This document shows, piece by piece, positions 7,755 through 15,775 of a stretch of DNA of 64,000 bases; position 1 is the first letter of the stretch; every line of letters starts with the position of its first letter. The stretch is taken from positions 186,001-250,000 of the forward strand of contig NZ_JACEIB010000027.1 of NCBI RefSeq assembly GCF_013778325.1, in the 5' to 3' direction. The translations under genes and the position numbers were made by a program. A model generated the notes under the pieces. It had not been told where the DNA came from and searched no databases. It saw only the letters and a list, made by a program, of their open reading frames with translations. The DNA is from Sphingomonas chungangi (GTDB lineage Bacteria; Pseudomonadota; Alphaproteobacteria; Sphingomonadales; Sphingomonadaceae).

Positions 7755-7928
7755 ATGACCACCGACACCCTGACCCGCCCCGAGCCCGCCCGCGCTCGCG
7801 CCGTCTTCTCGACCGAGGACTTCAAGCTGCTGCGCGAGGCCGTCGCCGCGCATCTCAAGACGGTCGCGGACAGCCCGGAATCGGTCAAGTTCAGCAACCT
7901 CTACCACCGCCTCGGTCGCCTCGGCTGA
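7755..7928 (+). CDS. Small 57-residue protein preceding isocitrate lyase
   Basis: ATG at 7755 is preceded by a strong ribosome-binding site (GGAGAGA, 4 bases before the start), and the frame runs 57 codons to TGA at 7926. The product begins MTTDTLTRPEPARARAVF and continues with a charged helix (FSTEDFKLLREAVAAHL), ending FSNLYHRLGRLG. The codon pattern is like its neighbours, with G/C in most third positions. It ends 40 bases before aceA and is probably cotranscribed with it. Function unknown. Confidence 0.65.
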   Translation: MTTDTLTRPEPARARAVFSTEDFKLLREAVAAHLKTVADSPESVKFSNLYHRLGRLG

Positions 7929-7968
7929 GGCCGGCCTTCCCAAATTACCCAACGTCCCAGGAAGCATC

Positions 7969-9561
7969 ATGACCTATCAGACCGAGATCGACACCACGAG
8001 CGCGCTGATCCAGCGCCACAACGGCACCTGGGACGGAATCAGCCCGGAAGCGGTGGCGCGCATGAAGCTGCAGAACCGCTTCAACACCGGCCTCGACATC
8101 GCCAAATATACCGCGAAGATCATGCGTGCCGACATGGCGGCCTATGATGCCGATCCGGCCAACTACACCCAGTCGCTGGGCTGCTGGCACGGATTCATCG
8201 GGCAGCAGAAGCTGATCTCGATCAAGAAGCATTTCGGCACCACCAAGGGCAAGTATCTGTATTTGTCCGGCTGGATGGTCGCCGCGCTGCGCTCCGAGTT
8301 CGGCCCGCTGCCCGATCAGTCGATGCACGAGAAGACCAGCGTGCCCGCGCTGATCGAGGAGCTCTACACCTTCCTCAAGCAGGCCGACGCCCGCGAGCTC
8401 GGTATGATCTTCCGCGACCTCGACAAGGCGCGCGAGGCCGGCGACACGGCGCGCGAGCGCTTCCTGACCAACGAGATCGACACCTACCAGACCCACGTCG
8501 TGCCGATCATCGCCGACATCGATGCGGGCTTCGGCAATGCCGAGGCGACCTACCTGCTCGCCAGGAAGATGATCGAGGCCGGCGCCTGCGCGCTGCAGAT
8601 CGAGAACCAGGTGTCCGACGAGAAGCAGTGCGGCCATCAGGACGGCAAGGTCACCGTGCCGCACGAGGACTTCCTCGCAAAGGTCCGCGCCTGCCGCTAC
8701 GCCTTCCTCGAGCTGGGCGTCGACGACGGCATCATCGTCACGCGCACCGACTCGCTGGGCGCCGGTCTCACCAAGCAGATTGCCGTCTCGAACGAGCCGG
8801 GCGACATCGGCGACCAGTATAACAGCTTCCTCGATTGCGAGGAGATCGATCCGGCGACCGCGCGCAACGGTGATGTCATCCTCAACCGCGACGGCAAGCT
8901 GATGCGCCCCAAGCGCCTGCCCTCGAACCTCTTCCAGTTCCGGGCCGGCACCGGCGCGGACCGCTGTGTGCTCGATTGCATCACCTCGCTCCAGCACGGC
9001 GCCGACCTGCTGTGGATCGAGACCGAGAAGCCGCATATCGAGCAGATCGCCAGCATGGTCGATCGCATCCGCGAGGTGATCCCGAACGCGAAGCTGGTCT
9101 ACAACAACTCGCCCAGCTTCAACTGGACTCTGAACTTCCGCCAGCAGGTCTATGATGCTTGGGCCGAAGCCGGCAAGGATGTGTCCGATTACGAGCGCGC
9201 CGCGCTGATGAGCGTGATCTACGACACGACCGAGCTGGCCAAGGAAGCCGACGAGAAGATCCGCACCTTCCAGAAGGACGCGGCGAAGCGCGCCGGCATC
9301 TTCCACCACCTGATCACGCTGCCGACCTACCACACGGCCGCGCTCAGCACCGACAATCTCGCCAAGGAATATTTCGGCGAGGCGGGGATGCTCGGCTATG
9401 TCGCAGGCGTTCAGCGCAAGGAAATCCGCGAGGGCATCGCCTGCGTCCGCCACCAGAACATGTCGGGCTCCGACATCGGCGACGACCACAAGGAAGCTTT
9501 TGCCGGCGAGGCCGCGTTGAAGGCCGGCGGCGTCCACAACACGATGAACCAGTTCGCATAG
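7969..9561 (+). CDS. aceA: Isocitrate lyase
   Basis: A 530-residue isocitrate lyase of the long form, against about 430 residues in E. coli. It cleaves isocitrate to glyoxylate and succinate, the first step of the glyoxylate shunt for growth on acetate or fatty acids. The active-site loop has Cys221 in EKQCGHQDGK. Mg-binding and substrate regions are visible (IADIDAGFGN, LQIENQVSD, RTDSLGAGLT). The start follows a CAGGAAG site. A small ORF precedes it and a strong hairpin terminator follows at 9603. Confidence 0.96.
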   Translation: MTYQTEIDTTSALIQRHNGTWDGISPEAVARMKLQNRFNTGLDIAKYTAKIMRADMAAYDADPANYTQSLGCWHGFIGQQKLISIKKHFGTTKGKYLYLSGWMVAALRSEFGPLPDQSMHEKTSVPALIEELYTFLKQADARELGMIFRDLDKAREAGDTARERFLTNEIDTYQTHVVPIIADIDAGFGNAEATYLLARKMIEAGACALQIENQVSDEKQCGHQDGKVTVPHEDFLAKVRACRYAFLELGVDDGIIVTRTDSLGAGLTKQIAVSNEPGDIGDQYNSFLDCEEIDPATARNGDVILNRDGKLMRPKRLPSNLFQFRAGTGADRCVLDCITSLQHGADLLWIETEKPHIEQIASMVDRIREVIPNAKLVYNNSPSFNWTLNFRQQVYDAWAEAGKDVSDYERAALMSVIYDTTELAKEADEKIRTFQKDAAKRAGIFHHLITLPTYHTAALSTDNLAKEYFGEAGMLGYVAGVQRKEIREGIACVRHQNMSGSDIGDDHKEAFAGEAALKAGGVHNTMNQFA

Positions 9562-9602
9562 AGAACGGACGGTCATCGCGAGCAGCCTGGCGAGGATGCC
9601 GG

Positions 9603-9633
9603 CGGCCCGGGCGAGCGATCGCCCGGGCCGTTT
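9603..9633 (+). terminator. Rho-independent terminator after aceA
   Basis: A perfect 12-bp stem, CGGCCCGGGCGA (9603-9614) with TCGCCCGGGCCG (9619-9630), has a GCGA loop and is followed by TTT. It lies 42 bases after the aceA stop. Confidence 0.8.
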
Positions 9634-9730
9634 GCCGTGCGCTCAGCCCACCCTTCCGAGAGAGTAGAAACTTACCGTATTGCAACACTAATACACTAGG
9701 TATATTCTCCCACCCACAGGAGGGAATGCC

Positions 9731-10816
9731 ATGTACAGCGACGACGATCTGGAAGCCGTGATCGCGGCGGGCGTGGTGGACCGGCAATCGATCGAACGGA
9801 TGCGCGATTTCCTCGCCCGATCCAGCCGCACGTCGGCAGTCGACGAGGAGCATTTCCGGCTGATCACCGGCTTCAACGACATCTTCGTATCGATCGCCTG
9901 CGTGCTGCTGCTGGTGGCACTGGGCTGGATCGGGCAGGCGATCCCGATCGGTCTCCAGAACGGTCCGCGCCCGCTCGGCGGTCTGTTCGTGGCGGCCGCG
10001 AGCTGGGGACTCGCCGAGATGTTCACGGCGCGCCGCCGCATGGCGCTGCCGTCGATCCTGCTGCTGCTCGGCTTCGTCGGCGGGCTGTTCGCGCTGACCG
10101 GATCGGCGCTCGCCGCCATGCTCGACAATGTCGACGCGGAACGGCTCGACCGGACGATCGGCACGCTGGTGATCGCCGGCTCAGCGCTCGTCGCGGGTGG
10201 TGGCGCATGGCTGCACTGGCGGCGCTTCCATGTGCCGATCACGGTTGCGGCGGGTGCCGGATCGGGTGTTGCGGTCTTGCTGGCGCTGATCGTCTCGATC
10301 GTTCCCGACCTGCAGGATCGCCTTGCCGTCCCGGCGTTTATCGGCGGCCTCGCGGTGTTCGGCCTTGCCATGCGCTGGGACATGAGCGACCCGAAGCGCG
10401 AGACGCGCCGCGCCGACGTAGCCTTCTGGCTGCATCTGCTCGCGGCCCCGCTGATCGTGCATCCGGTGTTCGCGATGATGGGGCTGCTGCAGGGTGGCGT
10501 CGGCCTCGGTGGTGCGAGCGTCGTGGTCGCTCTCTATATCGCCATGGGCTTGGTCGCGCTGGCGATCGACCGGCGGGCGCTGATGGTCTCCGCCCTCGCT
10601 TACGTGCTCTATGCGCTGTCCGAGCTCTTCCGCGAGTTCGGTGCGGTCAGCCTCAACATCGCCCTGACGGCGCTGGTGCTGGGCTCCGCGCTGCTGATGC
10701 TCTCGGCCTACTGGCCGAATGTGCGCGCCGCGGTGCTCGCCGCGCTGCCGGAGGGATTGCGCGCCAGGCTACCCGAAGCACATCACCCCGACCCGACCTT
10801 GGCGCACCCCGCCTGA
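9731..10816 (+). CDS. DUF2157-like polytopic membrane protein
   Basis: A 361-residue protein with a soluble N-terminus (MYSDDDLEAVIAAGVVDRQS) containing a helix pair, then about ten hydrophobic segments from residue 52 (FVSIACVLLLVALGWIGQAI) to near residue 335. This layout, a short cytoplasmic DUF2157 region followed by many membrane helices, fits a family of unknown function. The start has a strong Shine-Dalgarno site (AGGAGGG). Its upstream region is unusually AT-rich (TTGCAACACTAATACACTAGG), fitting its own promoter. Confidence 0.65.
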   Translation: MYSDDDLEAVIAAGVVDRQSIERMRDFLARSSRTSAVDEEHFRLITGFNDIFVSIACVLLLVALGWIGQAIPIGLQNGPRPLGGLFVAAASWGLAEMFTARRRMALPSILLLLGFVGGLFALTGSALAAMLDNVDAERLDRTIGTLVIAGSALVAGGGAWLHWRRFHVPITVAAGAGSGVAVLLALIVSIVPDLQDRLAVPAFIGGLAVFGLAMRWDMSDPKRETRRADVAFWLHLLAAPLIVHPVFAMMGLLQGGVGLGGASVVVALYIAMGLVALAIDRRALMVSALAYVLYALSELFREFGAVSLNIALTALVLGSALLMLSAYWPNVRAAVLAALPEGLRARLPEAHHPDPTLAHPA

Positions 10817-10840
10817 TCCCGGGGAACCTGCTCGCGCATT

Positions 10841-10883
10841 CATGATTTGAACCCGCTGTCATGAAGTTCGGGTTCAAGTCATG
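10841..10883. repeat. Inverted repeat covering the start of a small ORF
   Basis: CATGATTTGAACCCG (10841-10855) is complementary to CGGGTTCAAGTCATG (10869-10883) in 14 of 15 positions, with a 13-base spacer. The right arm contains the ATG of the next small ORF. No T run follows, so it looks more like an operator or an RNA hairpin that would hide the start codon than a terminator. Confidence 0.55.
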
Positions 10884-11138
10884 CTCCGGTGGCTTGTCTT
10901 AGTGATGCTCTTTCCCGACGTCGCGGCCAACGCTGCGCCGGCAGACTTCGGTCGCGTGCCGTTCGCCAGCAGCTTCGATCTCGCCAGCTTCATAATCCGG
11001 CCGACATCCAAGCAAGTCCGTCACCAAGGCGTATCGCGCTGGCTGACCGAAGATATCGAACCGCCCCCCGGCCCGCCTCGCGATCCGCCGATCGTGAAGA
11101 TCCGGGGCAAGAAGGTGAAGTTCCGGATGCGCTTCTAG
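10881..11138 (+). CDS. Small hypothetical exported protein
   Basis: An 85-residue frame with a possible signal peptide (MLRWLVLVMLFPDVAANAA) and a polar, Pro-rich, basic tail (EPPPGPPRDPPIVKIRGKK). No domain is recognised and no clear ribosome-binding site precedes it. The start codon lies inside the arm of an inverted repeat. It overlaps the convergent DUF2794 gene by 4 bases at the stop. It may be real, but evidence is limited to length and the signal-like start. Confidence 0.4.
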   Translation: MLRWLVLVMLFPDVAANAAPADFGRVPFASSFDLASFIIRPTSKQVRHQGVSRWLTEDIEPPPGPPRDPPIVKIRGKKVKFRMRF

Positions 11139-11479
11139 TCTTCGACCAGCTTCATCAGCTTGCGCTCGACCGGCGCCAGCACCGGCCCCAGATCCTGCCC
11201 GCGCTTCAACACCGCGCCATGCTCGCCAACCAAAGCCCACATACCTTGTCGATGACGCAAGGCCGGGCGTTTCTCGATGCGGAACTCGGGTCGCTCGGCG
11301 GTGCGGCGGAATGCCGAAAAGGTCGCCGCCTCGCGACCGAAATCGATCGCATAATCCTTCCAGTGACCGGCCGCGACCATCCGGCCGTAGAGATCGAGGA
11401 TGCGCATCAGCTCGGGCCGCTCGAAGGCGACCTGATTCGGCCGCCCGCTTCCCGGAAAGGGTGTTACGACCGCGCTCAC
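11135..11479 (-). CDS. DUF2794 domain protein
   Basis: A 114-residue protein of the alphaproteobacterial DUF2794 family, function unknown. Visible features are FERPELMRILDLYGRMVAAG, the conserved WKDYAIDFGREAATFSAFRR and a C-terminal LAPVERKLMKLV. It starts at the ATGA overlap with the end of cysE, so the two are translated together. The association with a serine acetyltransferase gives no clear functional hint. Confidence 0.8.
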   Translation of the reverse strand: MSAVVTPFPGSGRPNQVAFERPELMRILDLYGRMVAAGHWKDYAIDFGREAATFSAFRRTAERPEFRIEKRPALRHRQGMWALVGEHGAVLKRGQDLGPVLAPVERKLMKLVED

Positions 11480-12183
11480 GCACTCTCCCGATCGGGCGCC
11501 GCGCGACTGAGCTTGCTGCGGGCGTCATCACGTTCGCGGATCAGTTCCTCGATCTTGCCGGAAAGCCGCTCGATCTCGCAGCGCATGATCTCGAGCCGCT
11601 GGGAGGCCGGATCGAACTGGTCGCAGCAGGGCGTGCCATAGGGCGTGAAGCGCTGCGTCTCCGCGGCGTCGACCAGCATCGGCTTGGCCGGGATGCCGAT
11701 CATCGTGGCGCCCGCCGGCACATCGCGCGTGACGACCGCGTTCGCGCCCACCTTGGCGCCCTCGCCCACCGTCACCGGCCCCAGCACTTGTGCGCCGGAG
11801 CCGAGCACGGCACCATCCAGGAGGGTCGGATGGCGCTTGCCACCGATGCCGTTGACGGGATTGGTGCCGCCCAGCGTCACATGCTGATAGAGCGTGACAT
11901 TGTCGCCGATCACCGCCGTCTCGCCGATCACCGTCCAGCCGTGATCGATGAACAGGTTGCGCCCGATCACCGCGCCGGGATGGATGTCGTTGCCCGTCAC
12001 CATGCGCGACCAGTGGTTCACGAGCCGCGCGAGGAAGAACAGTCGCTGCCGAAACAGCGCGTGGGCGATGCGGTGATAGAAGACCGACCACACGCCCGGG
12101 TAGAGTAGCACCTCCCAACGCGAACGGGGCGCGGGATCGCGCGCCTTGATCGAATCCAGATAGGCCACGAGACGGCCGGGCAT
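11476..12183 (-). CDS. cysE: Serine O-acetyltransferase, short EpsC-type
   Basis: A 235-residue left-handed beta-helix acetyltransferase that makes O-acetylserine for cysteine synthesis. The N-terminal helical part (about residues 1-60) includes SVFYHRIAHALFRQRL. The hexapeptide-repeat region follows, with the catalytic motif DIHPGAVIGRNLFIDH, the serine/acetyl-CoA site QHVTLGG and VLGPVTVGEGAKVGANAVV. Residues after about 190 form a Cys-containing and coiled-coil tail (EELIRERDDARSKLSR) not typical of the enzyme core. The DUF2794 gene follows with a 4-base overlap. Confidence 0.9.
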   Translation of the reverse strand: MPGRLVAYLDSIKARDPAPRSRWEVLLYPGVWSVFYHRIAHALFRQRLFFLARLVNHWSRMVTGNDIHPGAVIGRNLFIDHGWTVIGETAVIGDNVTLYQHVTLGGTNPVNGIGGKRHPTLLDGAVLGSGAQVLGPVTVGEGAKVGANAVVTRDVPAGATMIGIPAKPMLVDAAETQRFTPYGTPCCDQFDPASQRLEIMRCEIERLSGKIEELIRERDDARSKLSRAAPDRESA

Positions 12184-12285
12184 GATGCAACTCCCCTTGT
12201 CCTGATCGCTATTTAGGACCGGACGGTAAAGATTGCGAGGGGGTGCCTCCTTATGGAAGCCCCCCTGCCCGCTTATGATAGGAAA

Positions 12286-12804
12286 TCAGAGCGTTGCGTG
12301 CACCGTCGCGACCGCTTTGATCACCGCCCCGATGCGCGCGGCCGTCTGGATCACGTCCGCGGCGACACCATGTCCCTTCAGCACCTTCTCATGGGCATCG
12401 ATGCACATGCCGCAGCCGTTCATCGCGGAGACGGCCAGGCTGAACAGTTCGAAATCGTCCTTCTCGATGCCAGGATTGCCGATCACGTTCATCCGCAGCT
12501 TGGCCGGCAGCGTGCCATATTCCGGGTTCGAGGCGAGGTGGACGAAGCGATAATAGACGTTGTTCATCGCCATGATCGCAGCCGCGGCGCGGGCGGCGTT
12601 GGCGGCTTCCGGCGAGAGCTTGCCCTCCACCTCTGCCTCGGCGGCCTCGACGATCGGCTTGTAGCCGGTGCCGTGCGCGCAAGCGAGCAGCAGGCCGAAT
12701 TTGCGCTGATCGCCCAGCGTCTGGTCGCCGACCAGCGAGCCGATGTTGAGGCGCAGATCCTTGGCGTAATCGGGAAGAGCTTCAGCGAAGGTCTTGAGCG
12801 ACAT
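12286..12804 (-). CDS. ahpD: Alkyl hydroperoxide reductase AhpD
   Basis: A 172-residue carboxymuconolactone-decarboxylase fold protein. The redox CxxC pair is Cys131 and Cys134 in NGCGMCIDAHEK, followed by the conserved His138. AhpD reduces AhpC, as established for Mycobacterium tuberculosis. The start at 12804 (MSLKTFAEALPDYAKD) has an ideal AGGAGA site six bases upstream; the longer frame lacks one. It lies downstream of ahpC on the same strand, with an intrinsic terminator between the two genes. Confidence 0.93.
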   Translation of the reverse strand: MSLKTFAEALPDYAKDLRLNIGSLVGDQTLGDQRKFGLLLACAHGTGYKPIVEAAEAEVEGKLSPEAANAARAAAAIMAMNNVYYRFVHLASNPEYGTLPAKLRMNVIGNPGIEKDDFELFSLAVSAMNGCGMCIDAHEKVLKGHGVAADVIQTAARIGAVIKAVATVHATL

Positions 12805-12840
12805 GGAAATCTCCTGAGACAGAAAGGCCAAAAATAGAAA

Positions 12841-12871
12841 GGGGCGCGCGAGACACGGTCCCGCGCGCCCC
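12841..12871 (-). terminator. Intrinsic terminator between ahpC and ahpD
   Basis: On the minus strand the perfect 10-bp stem of CGCGCGCCCC with GGGGCGCGCG (arms 12862-12871 and 12841-12850, 11-base loop) is followed by the T-rich run CTTTCTATTTTT. It sits in the 133-base gap between ahpC and ahpD, so it may reduce ahpD transcription relative to ahpC. Confidence 0.7.
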
Positions 12872-12937
12872 AGTGAGCGCTGCCGGTTCGGGGAGGGGGA
12901 GAAGCCCGGCGGCGCTAGGGGTGTATGAAGCGGGCGG

Positions 12938-13480
12938 TTACGCGGCCGGCTTCAGGACCTCTTCGCCCTGCGACCAATTGCAGGGGCAGAGCTCGTCGGT
13001 CTGCAGCGCGTCGAGGACGCGGAGCGCCTCGGCCGGGTTGCGGCCCTGGTTGAGGCCGTTCACCGTGACGTGCTGGATGACATTGTGCGGATCGACGATG
13101 AAGGTCGCGCGGAAGGCGACGCCCTCCGGCTCCGCGACGATGCCCAGCGCATGGGCGAGCTTCTTCGAATTGTCAGCGATCCACGGGAAATCGCAATTCG
13201 CCAGGCGCTCGTCGGACTTGCGCCACGCGAAGTGGACGAAATCGGTGTCGGTCGAGGCGCCGATCAGCACCGCGTCGCGATCGGCGAAGTCACCCTTCAG
13301 CTCACCATAGCCGATGATCTCGGTCGGGCAGATGAAGGTGAAATCCTTCGGCCAGAAGAACACGACCTTCCACTTGCCGCCGGTGTCCCCGGTATCGATC
13401 GTCTCGCCGTTCGGGAGCGCGTCGACGCCCTGCTGGACGGGGAGGGTGAGGGCCGGAAACTTGTCGCCAACGGTCAGCAT
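12938..13480 (-). CDS. ahpC: Alkyl hydroperoxide reductase AhpC (three-cysteine type)
   Basis: A 180-residue peroxiredoxin. The peroxidatic Cys51 lies in DFTFICPTEI. The C-terminus carries two cysteines, Cys165 and Cys167, in DELCPCNW, the arrangement of the mycobacterial AhpC that works with AhpD rather than AhpF. It reduces peroxides and peroxynitrite. The start at 13480 (MLTVGDKFPAL) is preceded by AGGAGA; the upstream extension lacks a site. It diverges from oxyR, its expected regulator. Confidence 0.94.
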   Translation of the reverse strand: MLTVGDKFPALTLPVQQGVDALPNGETIDTGDTGGKWKVVFFWPKDFTFICPTEIIGYGELKGDFADRDAVLIGASTDTDFVHFAWRKSDERLANCDFPWIADNSKKLAHALGIVAEPEGVAFRATFIVDPHNVIQHVTVNGLNQGRNPAEALRVLDALQTDELCPCNWSQGEEVLKPAA

Positions 13481-13550
13481 GGTTTCGATTCTCCTGAGAG
13501 GGCGTGTTGAACGAGGGGGCATTTGCCGCATTGCAATGTAGGAAGCAAAT

Positions 13551-13574
13551 CGATTATTCTTAGCCCTATGATCG
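13551..13574. promoter_or_regulatory. Candidate OxyR-controlled divergent promoter region
   Basis: The 107-base gap between ahpC and oxyR is AT-richer than its neighbours and contains an imperfect dyad with ends CGATTAT (13551-13557) and TATGATCG (13567-13574). OxyR recognises widely spaced ATAG/CTAT half-sites; the CTAT at 13566-13569 fits one such half-site. Location between target and regulator supports the idea, sequence match is only partial. Confidence 0.4.
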
Positions 13575-13587
13575 AAAAAGCCGTTTT

Positions 13588-14487
13588 ATGAGCACGTACC
13601 TTCCCACGCTCAAGCAGCTCCAATATCTGGTGGCGCTGCAGGAGCATGGCCATTTCGGCAACGCGGCCGAAGCCTGCTTCGTCACGCAATCCACGCTTTC
13701 CGCGGGTTTGCGAGAGCTCGAGTCGTTGCTGGGGCTGACGCTGGTCGAGCGCACGCGGCGGGTGGTGCGCTTCACGCCGGTGGGCGAGCGGATCGCAAAG
13801 CAGGCGCGGCGCGTGCTGGCCGAAGCGGACGTGTTGACAGATCTCGCACGCGCGGCAGGAAAGCCCCTGTCGGGCGAGCTGCGCATGGGAGTGATCCCCA
13901 CCATCGCACCCTTCCTTCTGCCCCGCTTGCTGCCCAGGCTGCGTGCCGAATGGCCCGACCTGAAGCTCTACCTGCGCGAGGAGGTGACGGCGGCAGCCTG
14001 CGATTCCCTCCAGCGCGGACGACTGGACTGCGTGCTGCTGGCCCTTCCCTATCGCTGCGGCGACGTCGAATCCGCAGACATGTTCGAAGACAAGCTGTTC
14101 TTCGCCTTCCCCGCATCCCAGAAAGCCGAGTTCGCCAATCGAGTGCCACCCGAAGCGATCGACGAGCGCGAACTCCTGCTGCTCGAGGACGGGCATTGCC
14201 TCAAGGACCACGCGCTCGCCGCATGCAACCGCCCGGAGCTCGGCGCCGAAGCGGCCATGCTCGGCACCTCGTTGCATACCCTGGTGCAGATGGTGGACAA
14301 CGGGCTGGGGGTGACGCTGCTGCCGGAGATGGCGATCGATGCCGGCATCCTCAACGGTACCAGCGTCCTTACCCGCCCGCTCGACGCGGAGAAGCCCAGC
14401 CGTCGTATAGCCCTCGCATGGCGCAAGGGCAGCCCGAGGGCCAAGGAATTCACGCTGCTGGCGGATGCGCTGAAGAAAGTCGCCTAA
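13588..14487 (+). CDS. oxyR: Hydrogen peroxide-sensing regulator OxyR
   Basis: A 299-residue LysR-type regulator. The N-terminal helix-turn-helix is visible (LKQLQYLVALQEHGHFGNAA, then TQSTLSAGLRELE). The redox switch is Cys204 and Cys213 in GHCLKDHALAACN, nine residues apart as in E. coli OxyR (199 and 208). Oxidation forms a disulfide that turns on peroxide-defence genes. It is transcribed away from ahpC and ahpD, which it most likely controls. Confidence 0.94.
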   Translation: MSTYLPTLKQLQYLVALQEHGHFGNAAEACFVTQSTLSAGLRELESLLGLTLVERTRRVVRFTPVGERIAKQARRVLAEADVLTDLARAAGKPLSGELRMGVIPTIAPFLLPRLLPRLRAEWPDLKLYLREEVTAAACDSLQRGRLDCVLLALPYRCGDVESADMFEDKLFFAFPASQKAEFANRVPPEAIDERELLLLEDGHCLKDHALAACNRPELGAEAAMLGTSLHTLVQMVDNGLGVTLLPEMAIDAGILNGTSVLTRPLDAEKPSRRIALAWRKGSPRAKEFTLLADALKKVA

Positions 14488-14951
14488 GGCTTTCCATGTT
14501 CCGCACTGGCATCCCATTCGGCGGCCGCGGCGTCGTCCTCGGCGCGCGGCTCAACCCAGCGGCTCGATCCGTCAGCGAAGATTTCCTGCTTCCAGAGGGG
14601 CGCCTTGGTCTTGGCCCAGTCGATCAGGAAGGCGCAGGCCTCCAGCGCCGCCGCCCGGTGTCGCGCCGCCGTGCCGACCAGCACGATCCGCTCACCCACC
14701 GACAGCGTGCCGTGGCGGTGGATCAGGGTGCAGCCGAGCAGCGACCAGCGCGTGATCGCTTGTGCCGCGATCGCATCCAGCGCGCGCCCGGTCATGCCGG
14801 GATAGGCTTCGAGGCGGAGCGCCGTCAGCCCCTCCCCGCCGCGCACGACGCCGGTGAAGCTCGCCACCCCGCCTCCACCGAGCGCCTCCAGCCGCGCGAA
14901 CTCGGCAGCAAGGTCGAAATCTGCCTCCTGCACGGCGACGCGGGCACTCAT
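14484..14951 (-). CDS. moaE: Molybdopterin synthase large subunit MoaE
   Basis: A 155-residue MoaE. It transfers sulfur from MoaD onto cyclic pyranopterin monophosphate during molybdenum-cofactor synthesis. Key signatures are FTGVVRG, LRLEAYPGMT, LIHRHGTLSVGERIV and the active-site lysines in KTKAPLWKQEIF. The ATG overlaps the moaD stop (ATGA). The C-terminal 20 residues are acidic and not conserved. A much longer frame upstream in the same phase is a shadow of moaD and pgsA. Confidence 0.93.
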   Translation of the reverse strand: MSARVAVQEADFDLAAEFARLEALGGGGVASFTGVVRGGEGLTALRLEAYPGMTGRALDAIAAQAITRWSLLGCTLIHRHGTLSVGERIVLVGTAARHRAAALEACAFLIDWAKTKAPLWKQEIFADGSSRWVEPRAEDDAAAAEWDASAEHGKP

Positions 14952-15202
14952 CCGCCCGTCACCGGGGGGAACAGCGCGATCTCGCTCGCTCCCGCGATGG
15001 GCGCGTCGAGCGGCGCGAAAGTCTGGTCGACCGCCGCGCGCAATCGGGCCGGCTCTGCAAACGCTTCGGCATAGCCCCCGCCTCTCGCGGCCAGCCAATC
15101 GACGAGACCCGCGACGTCGACGACGCCCGCCGGCACATCGACCGCCTCGCCGTCCCGGCCGATCCGCTCGCGCACCCAGGCGAAGTAGAGCAGTTGCACC
15201 AT
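14948..15202 (-). CDS. moaD: Molybdopterin synthase sulfur carrier MoaD
   Basis: An 84-residue ubiquitin-like protein ending in PPVTGG, the Gly-Gly tail that is activated as a thiocarboxylate. It begins MVQLLYFAWVRERIG, a typical MoaD first strand. It is placed between pgsA (gap of 3 bases) and moaE (4-base overlap), so the three genes form one operon. Confidence 0.92.
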   Translation of the reverse strand: MVQLLYFAWVRERIGRDGEAVDVPAGVVDVAGLVDWLAARGGGYAEAFAEPARLRAAVDQTFAPLDAPIAGASEIALFPPVTGG

Positions 15203-15205
15203 CGC

Positions 15206-15775
15206 TCAATCCATGTGCTTCAGGCCGACGCGCAGATAATCCCAGCCGGTGATCAGAGTCAGCGCCGCCGCCAGCCACAGGCAGGCGAGGCCGATCTGCT
15301 GCACCCACGGCCATTGCGCCAGCGCGCCCGCCAGGATCAACAGGCCGAGCGCGCCCATCTGGAATGCCGTCTTCCACTTGGCGAGTCTGCTGACGGGCAT
15401 CGAGACCGAAAGCTGCGCCAGGAACTCGCGCAGGCCAGAGACCGCGATCTCGCGCAACAGGATCACCAGCGCCGCGATCACGTGCCAGCCGGTCACCACC
15501 GGATGCGGGCCGATCACCCGTTCGGTGGAGATCAGCATCACGATCACTGCAGCCACCATGATCTTGTCCGCGATCGGATCGAGGAAGATGCCGAGCTTCG
15601 ACACCGTGCCCTGCGCGCGCGCCAGATAGCCATCGAAATAATCGGTGATGCCGGCAAGCGCGTACAGCAGGAAGGCCAGCACGTAGCCGACCGGCCCCGG
15701 ATGCCACAGCAGGCCGACGAGGATCGGCACGGCGAAGATGCGGGACAGGGTGAGGATGTTAGGTAGGGACAGCAT
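15206..15775 (-). CDS. pgsA: CDP-diacylglycerol-glycerol-3-phosphate 3-phosphatidyltransferase
   Basis: A 189-residue integral membrane enzyme that makes phosphatidylglycerol phosphate. The CDP-alcohol phosphotransferase motif is complete: TDYFDGYLARAQG, then LGIFLDPIADK. About five hydrophobic segments are visible. The N-terminus MLSLPNILTLSRIFAVPILV is typical of PgsA. It heads the operon pgsA-moaD-moaE on the minus strand. Confidence 0.94.
   Translation of the reverse strand: MLSLPNILTLSRIFAVPILVGLLWHPGPVGYVLAFLLYALAGITDYFDGYLARAQGTVSKLGIFLDPIADKIMVAAVIVMLISTERVIGPHPVVTGWHVIAALVILLREIAVSGLREFLAQLSVSMPVSRLAKWKTAFQMGALGLLILAGALAQWPWVQQIGLACLWLAAALTLITGWDYLRVGLKHMD

Noticed and set aside
7945-9576. 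A 543-codon minus-strand frame opposite aceA
   Set aside because: Antisense shadow. Isocitrate lyase on the plus strand has all catalytic motifs.
14952-15707. Extension of the moaE frame to about 407 codons
   Set aside because: It covers moaD and pgsA in another frame with arginine-rich, low-complexity translation; MoaE normally has about 150 residues.
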